Below are positions 10,281 to 18,662 of a DNA stretch of 58,053 nucleotides, one piece after another (the first letter of the stretch is position 1; each line of letters starts with the position of its first letter). Under the pieces are notes generated by a model. That model was given only the letters and a program-made list of their open reading frames with translations. It had not been told where the DNA came from and ran no database searches. The position numbers and the translations under genes were made by a program. The stretch is taken from contig JANQMC010000100.1 of assembly GCA_028280305.1 (NCBI GenBank), positions 1-58,053 on the forward strand, written 5' to 3'. Source of the DNA: Pelagibius sp. Lineage in GTDB: Bacteria; Pseudomonadota; Alphaproteobacteria; Kiloniellales; Kiloniellaceae.

Positions 10281-11534
10281 GTGAAATCTGGAATAACCGA
10301 CGTGTTTACCGGAAAACGGGTTCTACTCATCGTCTCCGGCGGGATTGCCGCCTATAAGTCGCTGGACCTTGTGCGCCGCCTGCGGGAGCGCGGCGCCGCC
10401 GTGCGCTGCATTCTCACCAAGGCCGGTGCGGAATTCGTCACGCCTCTCTCGCTCTCGGCCCTGACCGAGGACAAGGTCTACGGCGAGCTTTTTTCGCTGA
10501 CCGACGAGGCGGAGATGGGGCACATCCAGCTTTCCCGCGACGCCGATCTTCTGGTGGTCGCGCCGGCCTCTGCCGACCTGCTGGCCAAGATGGCGCAGGG
10601 CCGGGCCGACGATCTCGCCTCCACCGCCCTGCTGGCCACCGACAAGGCGGTGCTGGCGGCCCCGGCGATGAACGTGCGCATGTGGGAACACCCCGCGACC
10701 CAGGCCAATCTGGCGCTGTTGAAGGAACGCGGCGTTCTCACCGTCGGCCCCAATGAGGGCGACATGGCCTGCGGCGAATACGGCTTCGGGCGCATGGCCG
10801 AGCCGATGGAAATTCTGGCGGCCATCGAAGAGGCCCTGGCGGCCTCTCCGGCGGCGGCATCCGGCGGCGGACCGTCCCTCAATCGTCCTCTGGCCGGCCT
10901 GCGCGCCCTGGTGACCAGCGGGCCAACCCACGAGCCGATCGACCCGGTGCGCTACATCGCCAACCGTTCCTCCGGCCGCCAGGGCCATGCCATCGCCGCC
11001 GCCCTGGCCCGTCAGGGGGCCGAAACCACCCTGGTCTCCGGGCCCAGCCAACTGCCGGACCCGGCCGGGCTGAAGACCCTGCATGTCGAAACCGCCGAGG
11101 AGATGCTGGCGGCCTGCCAAACCTCCCTGCCGGTAGAGATCGCCGTCTGCGCCGCCGCCGTCGCCGACTGGCGCTCTGTGGCCCGCGCGCAGCAGAAGAT
11201 GAAAAAGAACGGCGCCCCGGCCAGCCTGGAGCTGACCGCCAATCCCGATATCCTGGCTGAGCTGTCCAAGGCCGGCGACCTGCGCCCCAGCCTGGTCATC
11301 GGTTTTGCCGCGGAGACCGAGAACGTCGTCGCCCAGGCGCAGGAGAAGCTGGCACGCAAGGGCTGCGACTGGATCCTCGCCAACGACGTGGCGCCGGCAA
11401 GCGGCACCTTCGGCGGCGAGAACAACCAGATCAACCTGATCCGGGCCGAGGGCGTCGAGCCCTGGCCGCAGATGACCAAGCTGGCGGTGGCCGAGCGCCT
11501 CTGCCGTGAAATAGCCGCAACCCTCGGGCGCTGA
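10281..11534 (+). CDS. coaBC: Bifunctional CoA biosynthesis flavoprotein CoaBC (Dfp)
   Basis: CoaBC joins 4'-phosphopantothenate to cysteine (CoaB) and decarboxylates the product (CoaC), yielding phosphopantetheine for coenzyme A. The 417-residue protein shows the CoaC half with SGGIAAYKSLDLVRR, GHIQLSRDADLLVVAPASAD, PAMNVRMWEHPATQAN and the substrate-clamp cysteine in MACGEYGFGRM, then the CoaB half with TSGPTHEPIDPVRYIANRSS and the C-terminal FAAETENVV and GENNQINLI. The frame starts at a GTG; a second GTG at 10302, just before TGKRVLLIVSGG, is an equally plausible start. dut follows 40 bases on. Confidence 0.96.
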   Translation: MKSGITDVFTGKRVLLIVSGGIAAYKSLDLVRRLRERGAAVRCILTKAGAEFVTPLSLSALTEDKVYGELFSLTDEAEMGHIQLSRDADLLVVAPASADLLAKMAQGRADDLASTALLATDKAVLAAPAMNVRMWEHPATQANLALLKERGVLTVGPNEGDMACGEYGFGRMAEPMEILAAIEEALAASPAAASGGGPSLNRPLAGLRALVTSGPTHEPIDPVRYIANRSSGRQGHAIAAALARQGAETTLVSGPSQLPDPAGLKTLHVETAEEMLAACQTSLPVEIAVCAAAVADWRSVARAQQKMKKNGAPASLELTANPDILAELSKAGDLRPSLVIGFAAETENVVAQAQEKLARKGCDWILANDVAPASGTFGGENNQINLIRAEGVEPWPQMTKLAVAERLCREIAATLGR

Positions 11535-11574
11535 AACAGCGCACGCTATCCTCAGGGAAGATTAGAAGACCCGT

Positions 11575-12111
11575 ATGACCGCCAAAACCGACATCGCCAC
11601 CGCCGACACCCTCATCAACAATCCGGGCCTTGCCGTGGCGGTTAAGCGCCTCGACCACGCACAGGACCTGCCGCTGCCGGCCTATGCCACGGAAGACTCC
11701 GCCGGCATGGACCTCCTGGCCGCCGTGGCCGAAGACTTGGTACTGGCGCCGGGCGAGCGCCGCCTGATCCCCACCGGCATCGCCATCGCCCTGCCGCCCG
11801 GCAGCGAGGCGCAGGTGCGCCCGCGCTCCGGCCTTGCGCTGAAACATGGCCTCACGGTGCTGAACGCGCCGGGCACCATCGATGCCGACTACCGTGGCGA
11901 GGTCGGCGTGGTGCTGATCAACCTGGGCCAGGAGCCCTTCACCATCACCCGCGGCAGCCGCATCGCCCAGATGGTGGTGGCGCGCTACGCAAGGGTCGCC
12001 TGGCGTCCGTCCGACAGTCTGGAAGACAGCGCCCGCGGCGCCGGCGGCTTCGGCTCGACAGGTGTCGGCAGCCCCGCTGTCGATGATCTGGCCGCTGCCA
12101 ACGCGGAGTAG
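11575..12111 (+). CDS. dut: Deoxyuridine 5'-triphosphate nucleotidohydrolase
   Basis: dUTPase hydrolyses dUTP to dUMP, keeping uracil out of DNA and feeding thymidylate synthesis. All five trimeric-dUTPase motifs are present in the 178-residue protein: [47 protein letters not shown], and the C-terminal P-loop-like [10 protein letters not shown]. It carries an extra N-terminal segment of about 25 residues and a short acidic tail after motif 5, so it is longer than the roughly 150-residue E. coli enzyme. The pairing of coaBC (dfp) with dut is common in bacteria. Confidence 0.97.
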   Translation: MTAKTDIATADTLINNPGLAVAVKRLDHAQDLPLPAYATEDSAGMDLLAAVAEDLVLAPGERRLIPTGIAIALPPGSEAQVRPRSGLALKHGLTVLNAPGTIDADYRGEVGVVLINLGQEPFTITRGSRIAQMVVARYARVAWRPSDSLEDSARGAGGFGSTGVGSPAVDDLAAANAE

Positions 12112-12124
12112 GGGCGACGCGGCG

Positions 12125-12580
12125 ATGCTGAGGCTTTCCAAGAAACTGCTCTTCGCCATCGAGGCGGTGGTCGACATCGCCTATCACGCCGGGGCAGGGC
12201 CGGTGCGTTCCACCGATATTTCGCGGCGCCAGGGCATACCGCGGCGCTATCTGGAACAGGTGCTGCAGCAGCTTGTGCACCATGGCATTCTCGCCGGCCA
12301 GCGCGGCCCCAAGGGCGGCTATCGTTTGGCGCGCGAGCGCAGACGCATTTCCGTCGGCGAGATCATCCGCATCGTGCGCAAGCTGGAGGGCACCATCAAC
12401 CCGGCCAACGAGCCCGACGGATCGGAAATCGGCGTGAAGGTGGTGCGGCCGATCTGGATCGACATGCAGTTGGAGATGATGGAGCGCCTGGACAATCTGA
12501 CCATCGAGCAGCTCTGCGACAGGGCCCGCGAGCGCGGCATCGTCAGCGAAGCCAAGTCGATCCCCGACTTCTCCATCTGA
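12125..12580 (+). CDS. Rrf2-family transcriptional regulator, CymR-like
   Basis: This 151-residue winged-helix regulator has the Rrf2 signature: [18 protein letters not shown], the recognition region [39 protein letters not shown] and SVGEIIRIV. Unlike IscR, NsrR and RirA it lacks the three clustered cysteines that hold an Fe-S cluster; the only cysteine is in EQLCDRA. The linker and C terminus ([23 protein letters not shown]) look like CymR, the cysteine-metabolism repressor of Firmicutes that works in complex with CysK. cysK begins 29 bases downstream. The ATG at 12125 gives the family start; it follows dut by 13 bases. Confidence 0.9.
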   Translation: MLRLSKKLLFAIEAVVDIAYHAGAGPVRSTDISRRQGIPRRYLEQVLQQLVHHGILAGQRGPKGGYRLARERRRISVGEIIRIVRKLEGTINPANEPDGSEIGVKVVRPIWIDMQLEMMERLDNLTIEQLCDRARERGIVSEAKSIPDFSI

Positions 12581-12609
12581 CCGCCACACGAGCCCAAGCA
12601 AGAGCGCCC

Positions 12610-13620
12610 ATGGACACAAGCAAAGTCACCCCGCTGCCGCAGGCCGCAGAAGACGAGGCGCCCTGCGAATTCCGTGGACGTATCTACAATTCGATCCTGG
12701 AGACAGTCGGCGCGACGCCGCTGATCCGCGTGCCCAAACTGGCCGCCGCCCATGGCGCGGTGGCCGAGGTGGCGGGCAAGTGCGAGTTCTTCAATCCGCT
12801 GAACTCGGTGAAGGATCGCATCGGCCTTTCCATGGTCGAGGCCTTGGAAAAGGACGGCCGCCTGGGGCCGGAGGGCGGGCCCGGGGGTATTATCGTCGAG
12901 CCGACCAGCGGCAACACCGGCATCGCGCTCGCCTTCGTCTGCGCCGCCAAGGGCTACCGCCTGATCCTCACCATGCCGGAGACCATGTCGGTGGAGCGCC
13001 GCAAGATGCTGCGCCTGCTGGGCGCCGAGCTGGTGCTGACCGACGGCAGCAAGGGCATGAACGGCGCCGTCGCCAAGGCCGAGGAAATCCTCGCCAAGCA
13101 CCCCGGCGCGGTGATGCCGCAGCAGTTCAACAACCCGGCCAATCCCGACGCCCACTTCCACACCACGGCGGAGGAAATCTGGCGCGACAGCGGCGGAGCG
13201 GTCGATGCCGTGGTCTCCGCCGTCGGCACCGGCGGCACCCTGACCGGCATCGCCGCCGCCCTGAAGGCGCGCAAAGACGGCTTCCGCATGATCGCCGTGG
13301 AACCGGAGGACAGCCCGGTGCTCTCCGGCGGCCAGCCCGGCCCCCACAAGATCCAGGGCATCGGCGCCGGCTTCATTCCCGGCAACCTGAAGACCGACCT
13401 GATCGACGAGGTCGTGCGCATCGGCAACGACACCGCCTTTCGCACGGCGCGTGAAGCCGCGGCCCTGGAGGGTCTGCCGGTCGGCATCTCCTCCGGCGCG
13501 GCCCTCGCCGCCGCGCTCGAGGTCGGCGCCCGCCCGGAGATGAAGGGCAAGCTCATCGTCGCCATCCTCCCCTCCTTCGCCGAACGCTACCTCTCGACGG
13601 ATCTTTTCGAGGGCATGTAG
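12610..13620 (+). CDS. cysK: Cysteine synthase A (O-acetylserine sulfhydrylase)
   Basis: CysK makes cysteine from O-acetylserine and sulfide with pyridoxal phosphate. The 336-residue protein has the Schiff-base lysine in [11 protein letters not shown], the asparagine/substrate loop [12 protein letters not shown], the phosphate-binding GTGGTLTG, and [10 protein letters not shown] near the C terminus. A 30-residue N-terminal extension precedes the usual start ([17 protein letters not shown]). It ends [10 protein letters not shown]; its stop lies inside an 18-bp tandem duplication (13606-13641). It follows the Rrf2 regulator by 29 bases and is probably regulated by or with it. Confidence 0.95.
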   Translation: MDTSKVTPLPQAAEDEAPCEFRGRIYNSILETVGATPLIRVPKLAAAHGAVAEVAGKCEFFNPLNSVKDRIGLSMVEALEKDGRLGPEGGPGGIIVEPTSGNTGIALAFVCAAKGYRLILTMPETMSVERRKMLRLLGAELVLTDGSKGMNGAVAKAEEILAKHPGAVMPQQFNNPANPDAHFHTTAEEIWRDSGGAVDAVVSAVGTGGTLTGIAAALKARKDGFRMIAVEPEDSPVLSGGQPGPHKIQGIGAGFIPGNLKTDLIDEVVRIGNDTAFRTAREAAALEGLPVGISSGAALAAALEVGARPEMKGKLIVAILPSFAERYLSTDLFEGM

Positions 13621-13641
13621 GGATTCGAGGGCATGTAGGGA
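13606..13641. repeat. 18-bp tandem duplication across the cysK stop
   Basis: The unit TTCGAGGGCATGTAGGGA occurs twice head to tail (13606-13623 and 13624-13641) without a mismatch. The first copy contains the cysK TAG stop; the second repeats the last codons FEGM and the stop in a different position. It is a recent slippage or duplication event with no effect on the protein. Confidence 0.9.
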
Positions 13642-13652
13642 CGCAGGCGAAA

Positions 13653-13767
13653 CCGTCATACTCGGGCTTGTCCCGAGTGTCCATGGCAGGGGCAAAGACC
13701 GAGCCCCTACTACAAAGGCTCCAGCGAACGACCTGATGGACCCTCGGAACAAGTCCGAGGGTGACGG
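13653..13767. repeat. Dispersed palindromic element: inverted pair with a middle hairpin
   Basis: Two copies of one about 34-bp element face each other. The left copy has ACTCGGG-CTTGT-CCCGAGT (hairpin 13660-13678), the right copy CCCTCGGA-ACAAG-TCCGAGGG (13741-13761); their loops and their flanks (CCGTCA on one side, TCCAT on the other) are reverse complements. A third hairpin, AGGGGC/GCCCCT (13688-13708), lies between. This is the REP/BIME-like layout of alphaproteobacterial intergenic repeats, whose spurious translation often gives peptides like DPRNKSEGDG. Confidence 0.75.
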
Positions 13768-13834
13768 AACTGGGCAATTCCCGGACCCATCCCACCCCTT
13801 TGTCCTTTCCTCTCAACGCGCTAGACTGCCTCTC

Positions 13835-14650
13835 ATGGACTTCTCAGACGACCAGATCGACCGCTATGCGCGCCACCTCGTGCTGCCGGAAATCGGCGAG
13901 ACGGGGCAGGAAAGGCTGCTGAAGGCCCGGGTGCTGGTGATCGGCGCCGGGGGCCTGGGCTCGCCCCTGCTGCTCTACCTCGCCGCCGCCGGGATCGGCA
14001 CCTTGGGCGTGGTCGACGACGACGCCGTCGATCTTTCAAACCTGCAGCGCCAGGTGCTGCACGACACCGCCAACATCGGCATGAGCAAGGTCGAGTCGGC
14101 GCGCCGCCGCCTCGCCGAGATCAATCCCGAGGTAAAGGTCGAGGTCCACAACACCCGGCTGACGCCGGACAACGCCCTGGACCTCGTCGCCCGCTACGAT
14201 CTTGTCGCCGACGGCTCCGACAACTTCCCGACCCGCTATCTTGCCAACGACGCCTGCTATCTGGCGCAGAAGACCCTGGTCTCCGCCGCCATCATGCGCT
14301 TCGACGGCCAGCTCTCCACCTACAAGGCCCATGACGGCAAAACGCCCTGCTACCGCTGCCTATTTGGGCCGCAGCCCGGCGACCCCAAGGAAAGCTGCGC
14401 AGACGTCGGCGTGCTCGGCGCGCTGGCCGGCAGCCTTGGCGCCCTGCAGGCCAACGAGGTGATCAAGGAAGTGCTGGGCATCGGCGAGAGCCTCGCCGGC
14501 TCCCTCCTGCTCTTCGATGCACTGGCCACAACCTTCCGCAAGGTGAAGGCCCCCCGCGACCCGGACTGCGCCCTCTGCGGATCGCAGGCGACGATCCGCG
14601 ATTTGAAGACGATGGACTACCGGACGGGCGAGGCGCTCTGCGCTGTTTGA
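13835..14650 (+). CDS. HesA/MoeB/ThiF-family E1-like adenylyltransferase
   Basis: This enzyme activates a small sulfur-carrier protein (MoaD or ThiS) by adenylating its C-terminal glycine. The 271-residue protein has the nucleotide motif GAGGLGSPLLLYLAAAGIG, DLSNLQRQVLH, SDNFPTRYLAND, and two CxxC zinc ligands, CYRCLFG and CALCGS. No rhodanese domain follows, so it is a short MoeB/ThiF form. The ATG at 13835 opens with MDFSDDQIDRYARHLVLPEIG, the classic MoeB start; a longer frame reads into the repeat at 13653-13767 and is rejected. No moaD or thiS is adjacent, so molybdopterin versus thiamine cannot be settled here. Confidence 0.93.
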   Translation: MDFSDDQIDRYARHLVLPEIGETGQERLLKARVLVIGAGGLGSPLLLYLAAAGIGTLGVVDDDAVDLSNLQRQVLHDTANIGMSKVESARRRLAEINPEVKVEVHNTRLTPDNALDLVARYDLVADGSDNFPTRYLANDACYLAQKTLVSAAIMRFDGQLSTYKAHDGKTPCYRCLFGPQPGDPKESCADVGVLGALAGSLGALQANEVIKEVLGIGESLAGSLLLFDALATTFRKVKAPRDPDCALCGSQATIRDLKTMDYRTGEALCAV

Positions 14651-14675
14651 GGCTGGGCGACCACGAAGCCGCCCC

Positions 14676-15191
14676 CTAATCCTTCGCCAGGAAGTCCGTG
14701 AAGGCCAGTTGCTGGGCGTCCTTGTCGTCGTAGGCCTGGATGCCGCTGGGGCCGAAGATGATGCGCTTGCCGAGACGCGGGAAGTGGCCGATGTCGAGGC
14801 CGCTGTGTTCACCGGCCATCAGATAGACCAGATCCTCCTCATAAGGATTGCTCAGGTTATGGGCCGGGCCGCCGGGGGCGGGAAAGCCCATGAAGTCGCC
14901 GGGCCCGACCTCGAATGTTTCTTCGCCGATCTCCGCGCGGCCGCGGCCGGAAAGGATGAAGAGGAATTCCTCGTCACGCTCGTGACTGTGATAGATGAAG
15001 CTGTCCTTGCCCGGCGGCACCCGCCCCATGGTGAGGGACAGCCGCGTCAACCCGGCCAGCGGCGCCAGGCGCTTCAGGTAGATGTCGGACTGCGGATTGA
15101 AGGGATGGCTGACGTGGAACTCCGGCAGTTCGGCGATCTCGGCGGCGGTCACCAGCGGTTTCACCGCCTCTTCCGGATTGGCTTCGGTCAT
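14676..15191 (-). CDS. Cupin-domain protein
   Basis: This is a 171-residue single-domain cupin (beta-barrel) protein. Motif 1 reads FIYHSHERDEEFLFILSGRG, with the two histidines and glutamate that usually bind a metal, and motif 2 reads GDFMGFPAPGGPAHNLSN with the third histidine. Around residue 50 it has LTRLSLTMGRVPPGKDS. Metal-binding is inferred from those residues; the substrate is unknown, and cupins include oxygenases, isomerases and sugar-binding proteins. It converges with the MoeB-like gene (26-base gap) and diverges from the BMP-family gene across 161 bases. Confidence 0.85.
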   Translation of the reverse strand: MTEANPEEAVKPLVTAAEIAELPEFHVSHPFNPQSDIYLKRLAPLAGLTRLSLTMGRVPPGKDSFIYHSHERDEEFLFILSGRGRAEIGEETFEVGPGDFMGFPAPGGPAHNLSNPYEEDLVYLMAGEHSGLDIGHFPRLGKRIIFGPSGIQAYDDKDAQQLAFTDFLAKD

Positions 15192-15352
15192 CGGGGGGTC
15201 CTTTCTTCAACGCGTCCTTGAGCGGCTTGCAATTTGGTGTCGATGCGTCGGGGCGGCTTCCGGCTTCGCTGGAAATAGCATAGCCTTGGCCTCTTTGCAG
15301 CGCCGCCGCTCCCCGGATCACGGGAGGAGGCGCACTCACAAGGAGCCGCCCC

Positions 15353-16378
15353 TTGATCAAGCCTCGCCGCCTTCTGTTGTCAGCCTTTGCCGCCGCAGCC
15401 CTATCTCTACCGTTCACCGCTCTTCTGTCGCCGGCTCCGGCGGCGGCGTTCAAGCCCGCTGTCATTTATTCCGTCGGCGGCAAGTTCGACGGTTCCTTCA
15501 ACGAGGCCGCCTATCGCGGCGCCGAACGCTTCAAGACCGAAACCGGCGAGGCCTACGCCGACTTCGAGATCACCAACGCAGCGCAGAGCGAACAGGCGCT
15601 GCGCACCTTCGCCCAGCGCGGCTACTCCCCGGTCGTCGCCATCGGCTTCACCCACGCCAGCGCGCTGGCCAAGGTGGCGCCGCAGTTTCCCGAGACCGAC
15701 TTCGCCATCGTCGACATGGTGGTGGAGGCACCCAACGTAAGCCCCGTCGTGTTCCGCGAGCAGGAGGGCTCCTACGTCGTCGGGCGGCTGGCGGCCATGG
15801 CCTCCAAGACCGGCGCCGTCGGCTTCGTCGGCGGCATGGACATTCCGATCATCCGCAAATTCGCCTGCGGTTACATCCAGGGCGCGCGCAGCGCCGACCC
15901 GGCCGTGAAGGTCTTCGTCAACATGACCGGGCCGACCCCGGCGGCCTGGAGCGATCCGGTGCGCGGCGCCGAGCTGACGCGATCCCAGATCCAACAGGGC
16001 GCCGACGTCATCATCCAGGCCGCCGGCGGCACCGGCATCGGCGTGCTGCAGGCCGCCGCCGACGGCGGCGCGCTGGGCATCGGTACCGATTCAAATCAGA
16101 ACGGCCTGCATCCCGGCAAGGTGCTGACCTCCATGCGCAAGCGCGTCGACGTCGCGGTCTTTGAGAACTTCATGGCCGCGCGCGACGGCGACTGGCAGCC
16201 CGGCATCCGGGTGTTGGGCCTGGCCGAAGGCGGGCTGGACTGGGTGATCGACGACAACAACCGGGCGCTCATCACCGCGGAGATGAAAGCCGCTGCCGCC
16301 GAAGCCGAAGCCGGCATCGCCGCCGGCAGCATCAAGGTCCACGACGCCTCGACCGAAGGACCCTGTCCCGTCAAATAG
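15353..16378 (+). CDS. BMP-family ABC transporter substrate-binding lipoprotein-like protein
   Basis: Periplasmic binding proteins of the BMP (basic membrane protein) family feed ABC importers, often for nucleosides. The 341-residue product has a signal peptide (LLLSAFAAAALSLPFTALL, cleavage near APAAA), then FKPAVIYSVGGKFDGSFNEAAYRG, PVVFREQEGSYVVGRLAAM, VGFVGGMDIPIIRKF and GTDSNQNGLHPGKVLTSM, all BMP landmarks. The start is a TTG at 15353, supported by AGGAG 7 bases upstream (15341-15345). There is no lipobox cysteine, so it is probably soluble. No permease or ATPase genes lie nearby, so its transporter must be elsewhere. Confidence 0.88.
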   Translation: MIKPRRLLLSAFAAAALSLPFTALLSPAPAAAFKPAVIYSVGGKFDGSFNEAAYRGAERFKTETGEAYADFEITNAAQSEQALRTFAQRGYSPVVAIGFTHASALAKVAPQFPETDFAIVDMVVEAPNVSPVVFREQEGSYVVGRLAAMASKTGAVGFVGGMDIPIIRKFACGYIQGARSADPAVKVFVNMTGPTPAAWSDPVRGAELTRSQIQQGADVIIQAAGGTGIGVLQAAADGGALGIGTDSNQNGLHPGKVLTSMRKRVDVAVFENFMAARDGDWQPGIRVLGLAEGGLDWVIDDNNRALITAEMKAAAAEAEAGIAAGSIKVHDASTEGPCPVK

Positions 16379-16417
16379 GGCCCGGTGGAGTAGGGACTTC
16401 CTCCGCCGCCGAAAGTT

Positions 16418-16537
16418 CCCCCTCACCCTCCCGCTAACGCGGGCCCCTCCCTCTCCCACAAGGGGAGAGGGAAGTGGTGCGAGACACGCTTTTTGGTTCT
16501 CCCTCTCCCCTGGTGGGAGAGGGTCGGGGTGAGGGGG
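16418..16537. repeat. ~120-bp palindromic repeat, copy 1, at a convergent junction
   Basis: The outer ends are inverted (CCCCCTCACCC at the left, GGGTGAGGGGG at the right). Inside lie CCCGCTAACGCGGG, CCCTCTCCC/GGGAGAGGG and a second CCCTCTCCCC...GGGAGAGGG hairpin. It fills the gap between the convergent BMP and dehydrogenase genes. A near-identical copy is at 18536-18652. Confidence 0.85.
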
Positions 16538-16563
16538 AAGCGACGCCTCAAAAAGACACGACG

Positions 16564-17550
16564 CTAAAACATCGTCTCCAGGACGCGGTCGGGCGGGGTG
16601 TGGCCGTCGACGAAGGTCTTGATGGAGATGATGACCTTTTCGCCCATGGCCAGACGGCCCTCGATGGTGGCCGAGCCCATGTGGGGCAGCAGCACCACGT
16701 TGTCGAGGCGCAGCAGCTTGGGATTGACCGCCGGTTCATGCTCGAAGACGTCGAGGCCGGCGCCGGCCACCTCGCCGGCCTCCAGGGCACGGGTGAGGGC
16801 GTTCTCGTCCACCACCTCGCCGCGGCTGGTGTTGACGATATAGGCCTCTTCCCGCAGCAGCTTCAGGCGCCGGGCCGAGAGCAGGTGGAAGGTCGCCGGG
16901 GTGTGCGGACAGTTCACCGAGATGATGTCCATGCGCGACAGCATCTGATCCAGGCTTTCCCAGTAGGTCGCCTCCAGCTCCTCCTCGACGGAGGCATGCA
17001 CCCGGCGCCGGTTGTGATAGTGGATCGACATGCCGAAGCCCTTGGCCCGGCGAGCCACGGCGCTGCCGATACGGCCCATGCCGATGATGCCGAGGCGCTT
17101 GCCGTTCACCCGGTGGCCCAGCATGCCGGTGGGCGCCCAGCCCCGCCAGTCGCCGCAGCGCACCAGGCGCTCGCCCTCGGCGAGGCGGCGCGGCACCGAG
17201 AGGATCAGCGCCATGGTCATGTCCGCCGTGTCCTCGGTCAGGACGCCCGGCGTGTTGGTCACGGTAATGCCGCGCTGGCGCGCGGTTTTCAGGTCGATGT
17301 GGTCGACGCCGGTGCCGAAAGAGGCGATGAGGCGCAGTTGCGGTCCGGCCTGGGACAGCACCGCCGCGTCGATGCGGTCAGTCACGGTCGGCACCAGGAT
17401 CTCGGCTTCCTTCACCGCCTCGATCAACTGGGCCTGGGAGAGCGGCTTGTCCTCCAGGTTCAGCTTGCAGTCGAAGAGTTCCATCATCCGCGTTTCGATG
17501 GCGTCCGGCAGGCGGCGGGTGACGATGACGCGGACCTTTTTTTGGGGCAT
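16564..17550 (-). CDS. D-2-hydroxyacid dehydrogenase (glyoxylate/hydroxypyruvate reductase type)
   Basis: An NAD(P)-dependent D-2-hydroxyacid dehydrogenase of 328 residues. It shows the Rossmann motif GMGRIGSAVARRAKGFGMSI, SFGTGVDHIDL, and the catalytic trio: Arg in NTSRGEVVDE, Glu in DVFEHEP and His in LLPHMGSAT. The catalytic and dinucleotide-binding spacing fits the glycerate dehydrogenase/glyoxylate reductase subgroup, but substrate is inferred only. I use the ATG at 17550 (MPQKKVRVIVTRRLP), preceded by GGAAG; an upstream frame extension to 17652 is unlike the family. Confidence 0.92.
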   Translation of the reverse strand: MPQKKVRVIVTRRLPDAIETRMMELFDCKLNLEDKPLSQAQLIEAVKEAEILVPTVTDRIDAAVLSQAGPQLRLIASFGTGVDHIDLKTARQRGITVTNTPGVLTEDTADMTMALILSVPRRLAEGERLVRCGDWRGWAPTGMLGHRVNGKRLGIIGMGRIGSAVARRAKGFGMSIHYHNRRRVHASVEEELEATYWESLDQMLSRMDIISVNCPHTPATFHLLSARRLKLLREEAYIVNTSRGEVVDENALTRALEAGEVAGAGLDVFEHEPAVNPKLLRLDNVVLLPHMGSATIEGRLAMGEKVIISIKTFVDGHTPPDRVLETMF

Positions 17551-17857
17551 TGCTTCCTGTCTCGACGGGGGCTGGAACGGGGCGATGGTTCTATCGGCTT
17601 TTGCTGATCCCACAGGCACACCGGCGGTTTTCGAGCGCCCGGCCCATCCCAAGGATCAGTCCTTGCCATAGCAGGCGGGGCGGCGGCTTGTCCAGGGCGG
17701 GCTGGGGTCTGAGACCGGCGGGAACTGCGGCCGATCACCGCGCCGCCGGCCGCCGGCGGGGGCCGGGCAAGGGTGGGGCGGGAAGGGGCCGGGGTTTCGC
17801 CGTGGGTTTTGGGCAAGCCGCTTGACCGGACGCGAAACCAGGCGATAGGAAGGAACG
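17551..17857. other. Divergent intergenic region, dehydrogenase / SH3 protein
   Basis: This 307-base GC-rich gap separates two divergent genes, so it must hold their promoters. The right side contains a G-rich run (about 17755-17810). A TTGACC lies near 17822, too close to the SH3 gene start to be an ordinary -35. I see no further gene, RNA or repeat that I can support. Confidence 0.45.
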
Positions 17858-18505
17858 ATGACACGCCCCGCCCGGACAGTCCCCAACCGGACAGTCTGCC
17901 GTCCCTGCGCCAAGACGCTGCGCACCGGTCCTCTGCAGGCCATTCTCGGAGCCGTTCCGGCGGTAGCTATCGCGCTGGTGCCACTGCTCACCGACCCGGC
18001 TGCGGCGCAGAACCCGGACCAGATCCAGACCGCTCAAGCCAACAGTCAGAACGCCGCCACCGCGGGCCAGCGCCCGCCGCCGCCGGGGCGCACCGGCCTG
18101 CCGCTGCCGCGTTTCGTCAGCCTGCGGGCCGCCGAGGTGAACCTGCGCGCCGGCCCGGGCACCCGCTACCCCATCGACTGGGTTTACCGCCGCAGCGGCA
18201 TGCCGGTGGAAATCATCGACGAGTTCGATACCTGGCGGCGCATCCGCGACTGGCAGGGCACCGAGGGCTGGATCCATCAATCCATGGTTCAGGGCCGGCG
18301 CGGCGTCCTGATTACCGGCCAGCTGCGCACCTTGAGAAGAAAGCCGGAAGCCGAGGCCCCCGGCGTCGCCCAACTGGAAGCCGGGGTGGTCGGCACGCTG
18401 GAAGGCTGCCGCGGCGAGTGGTGCGAGGTTGCCGCCGGCGGCTACAGCGGCTGGCTGCCGCGCAACACCTTCTACGGCCTCTATCCCGGCGAAGAGATGA
18501 AGTAG
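17858..18505 (+). CDS. Secreted protein with two bacterial SH3 domains
   Basis: A 215-residue exported protein. It has a signal or anchor segment (about residues 27-51, GAVPAVAIALVPLLTDPAAA), a Gln/Pro-rich linker, then a bacterial SH3 domain: VNLRAGPGTRYPIDWVYRRSGMPVEI...WRRIRDWQGTEGWIHQSM. A second, degenerate SH3 repeat follows (VVGTLEGCRGEWCEVAAGGYSGWLPRNTFYG). Such pairs bind cell-wall or polymer ligands; the specific role is unknown. The ATG at 17858 follows AGGAAGGAACG. Confidence 0.85.
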   Translation: MTRPARTVPNRTVCRPCAKTLRTGPLQAILGAVPAVAIALVPLLTDPAAAQNPDQIQTAQANSQNAATAGQRPPPPGRTGLPLPRFVSLRAAEVNLRAGPGTRYPIDWVYRRSGMPVEIIDEFDTWRRIRDWQGTEGWIHQSMVQGRRGVLITGQLRTLRRKPEAEAPGVAQLEAGVVGTLEGCRGEWCEVAAGGYSGWLPRNTFYGLYPGEEMK

Positions 18506-18512
18506 GGAAGAG

Positions 18513-18528
18513 TCCCGCTAACGCGGGA
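18513..18528. repeat. Extra copy of the CCCGCTAACGCGGG palindrome unit
   Basis: TCCCGCTAACGCGGGA lies 8 bases after the SH3 gene stop and immediately before the full repeat at 18536-18652. It is the same palindrome found inside that element and inside copy 1. Confidence 0.8.
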
Positions 18529-18535
18529 AACAAAG

Positions 18536-18652
18536 CCCCCTCACCCTCCCGCTAACGCGGGCCCCTCCCTCTCCCACGGAGGGGAGAGGGTTTCTAATGC
18601 GGTCACTCTGGTTCTCCCTCTCCCCTGGCAGGAGAGGGTCGGGGTGAGGGGG
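18536..18652. repeat. ~120-bp palindromic repeat, copy 2, at a convergent junction
   Basis: It matches the element at 16418-16537 almost throughout: same outer inverted ends, same CCCGCTAACGCGGG core, same paired CCCTCTCCC/GGGAGAGGG hairpins, with a short divergent centre. It fills the gap between the convergent SH3 and DUF3501 genes. Confidence 0.85.
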
Positions 18653-18662
18653 ACTCCCCGGA

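Noticed and set aside
13736..13834. Longer start for the MoeB/ThiF-like gene reading into the repeat
   Set aside because: The extra residues (DPRNKSEGDG type) are a translated intergenic repeat; the family starts at 13835.
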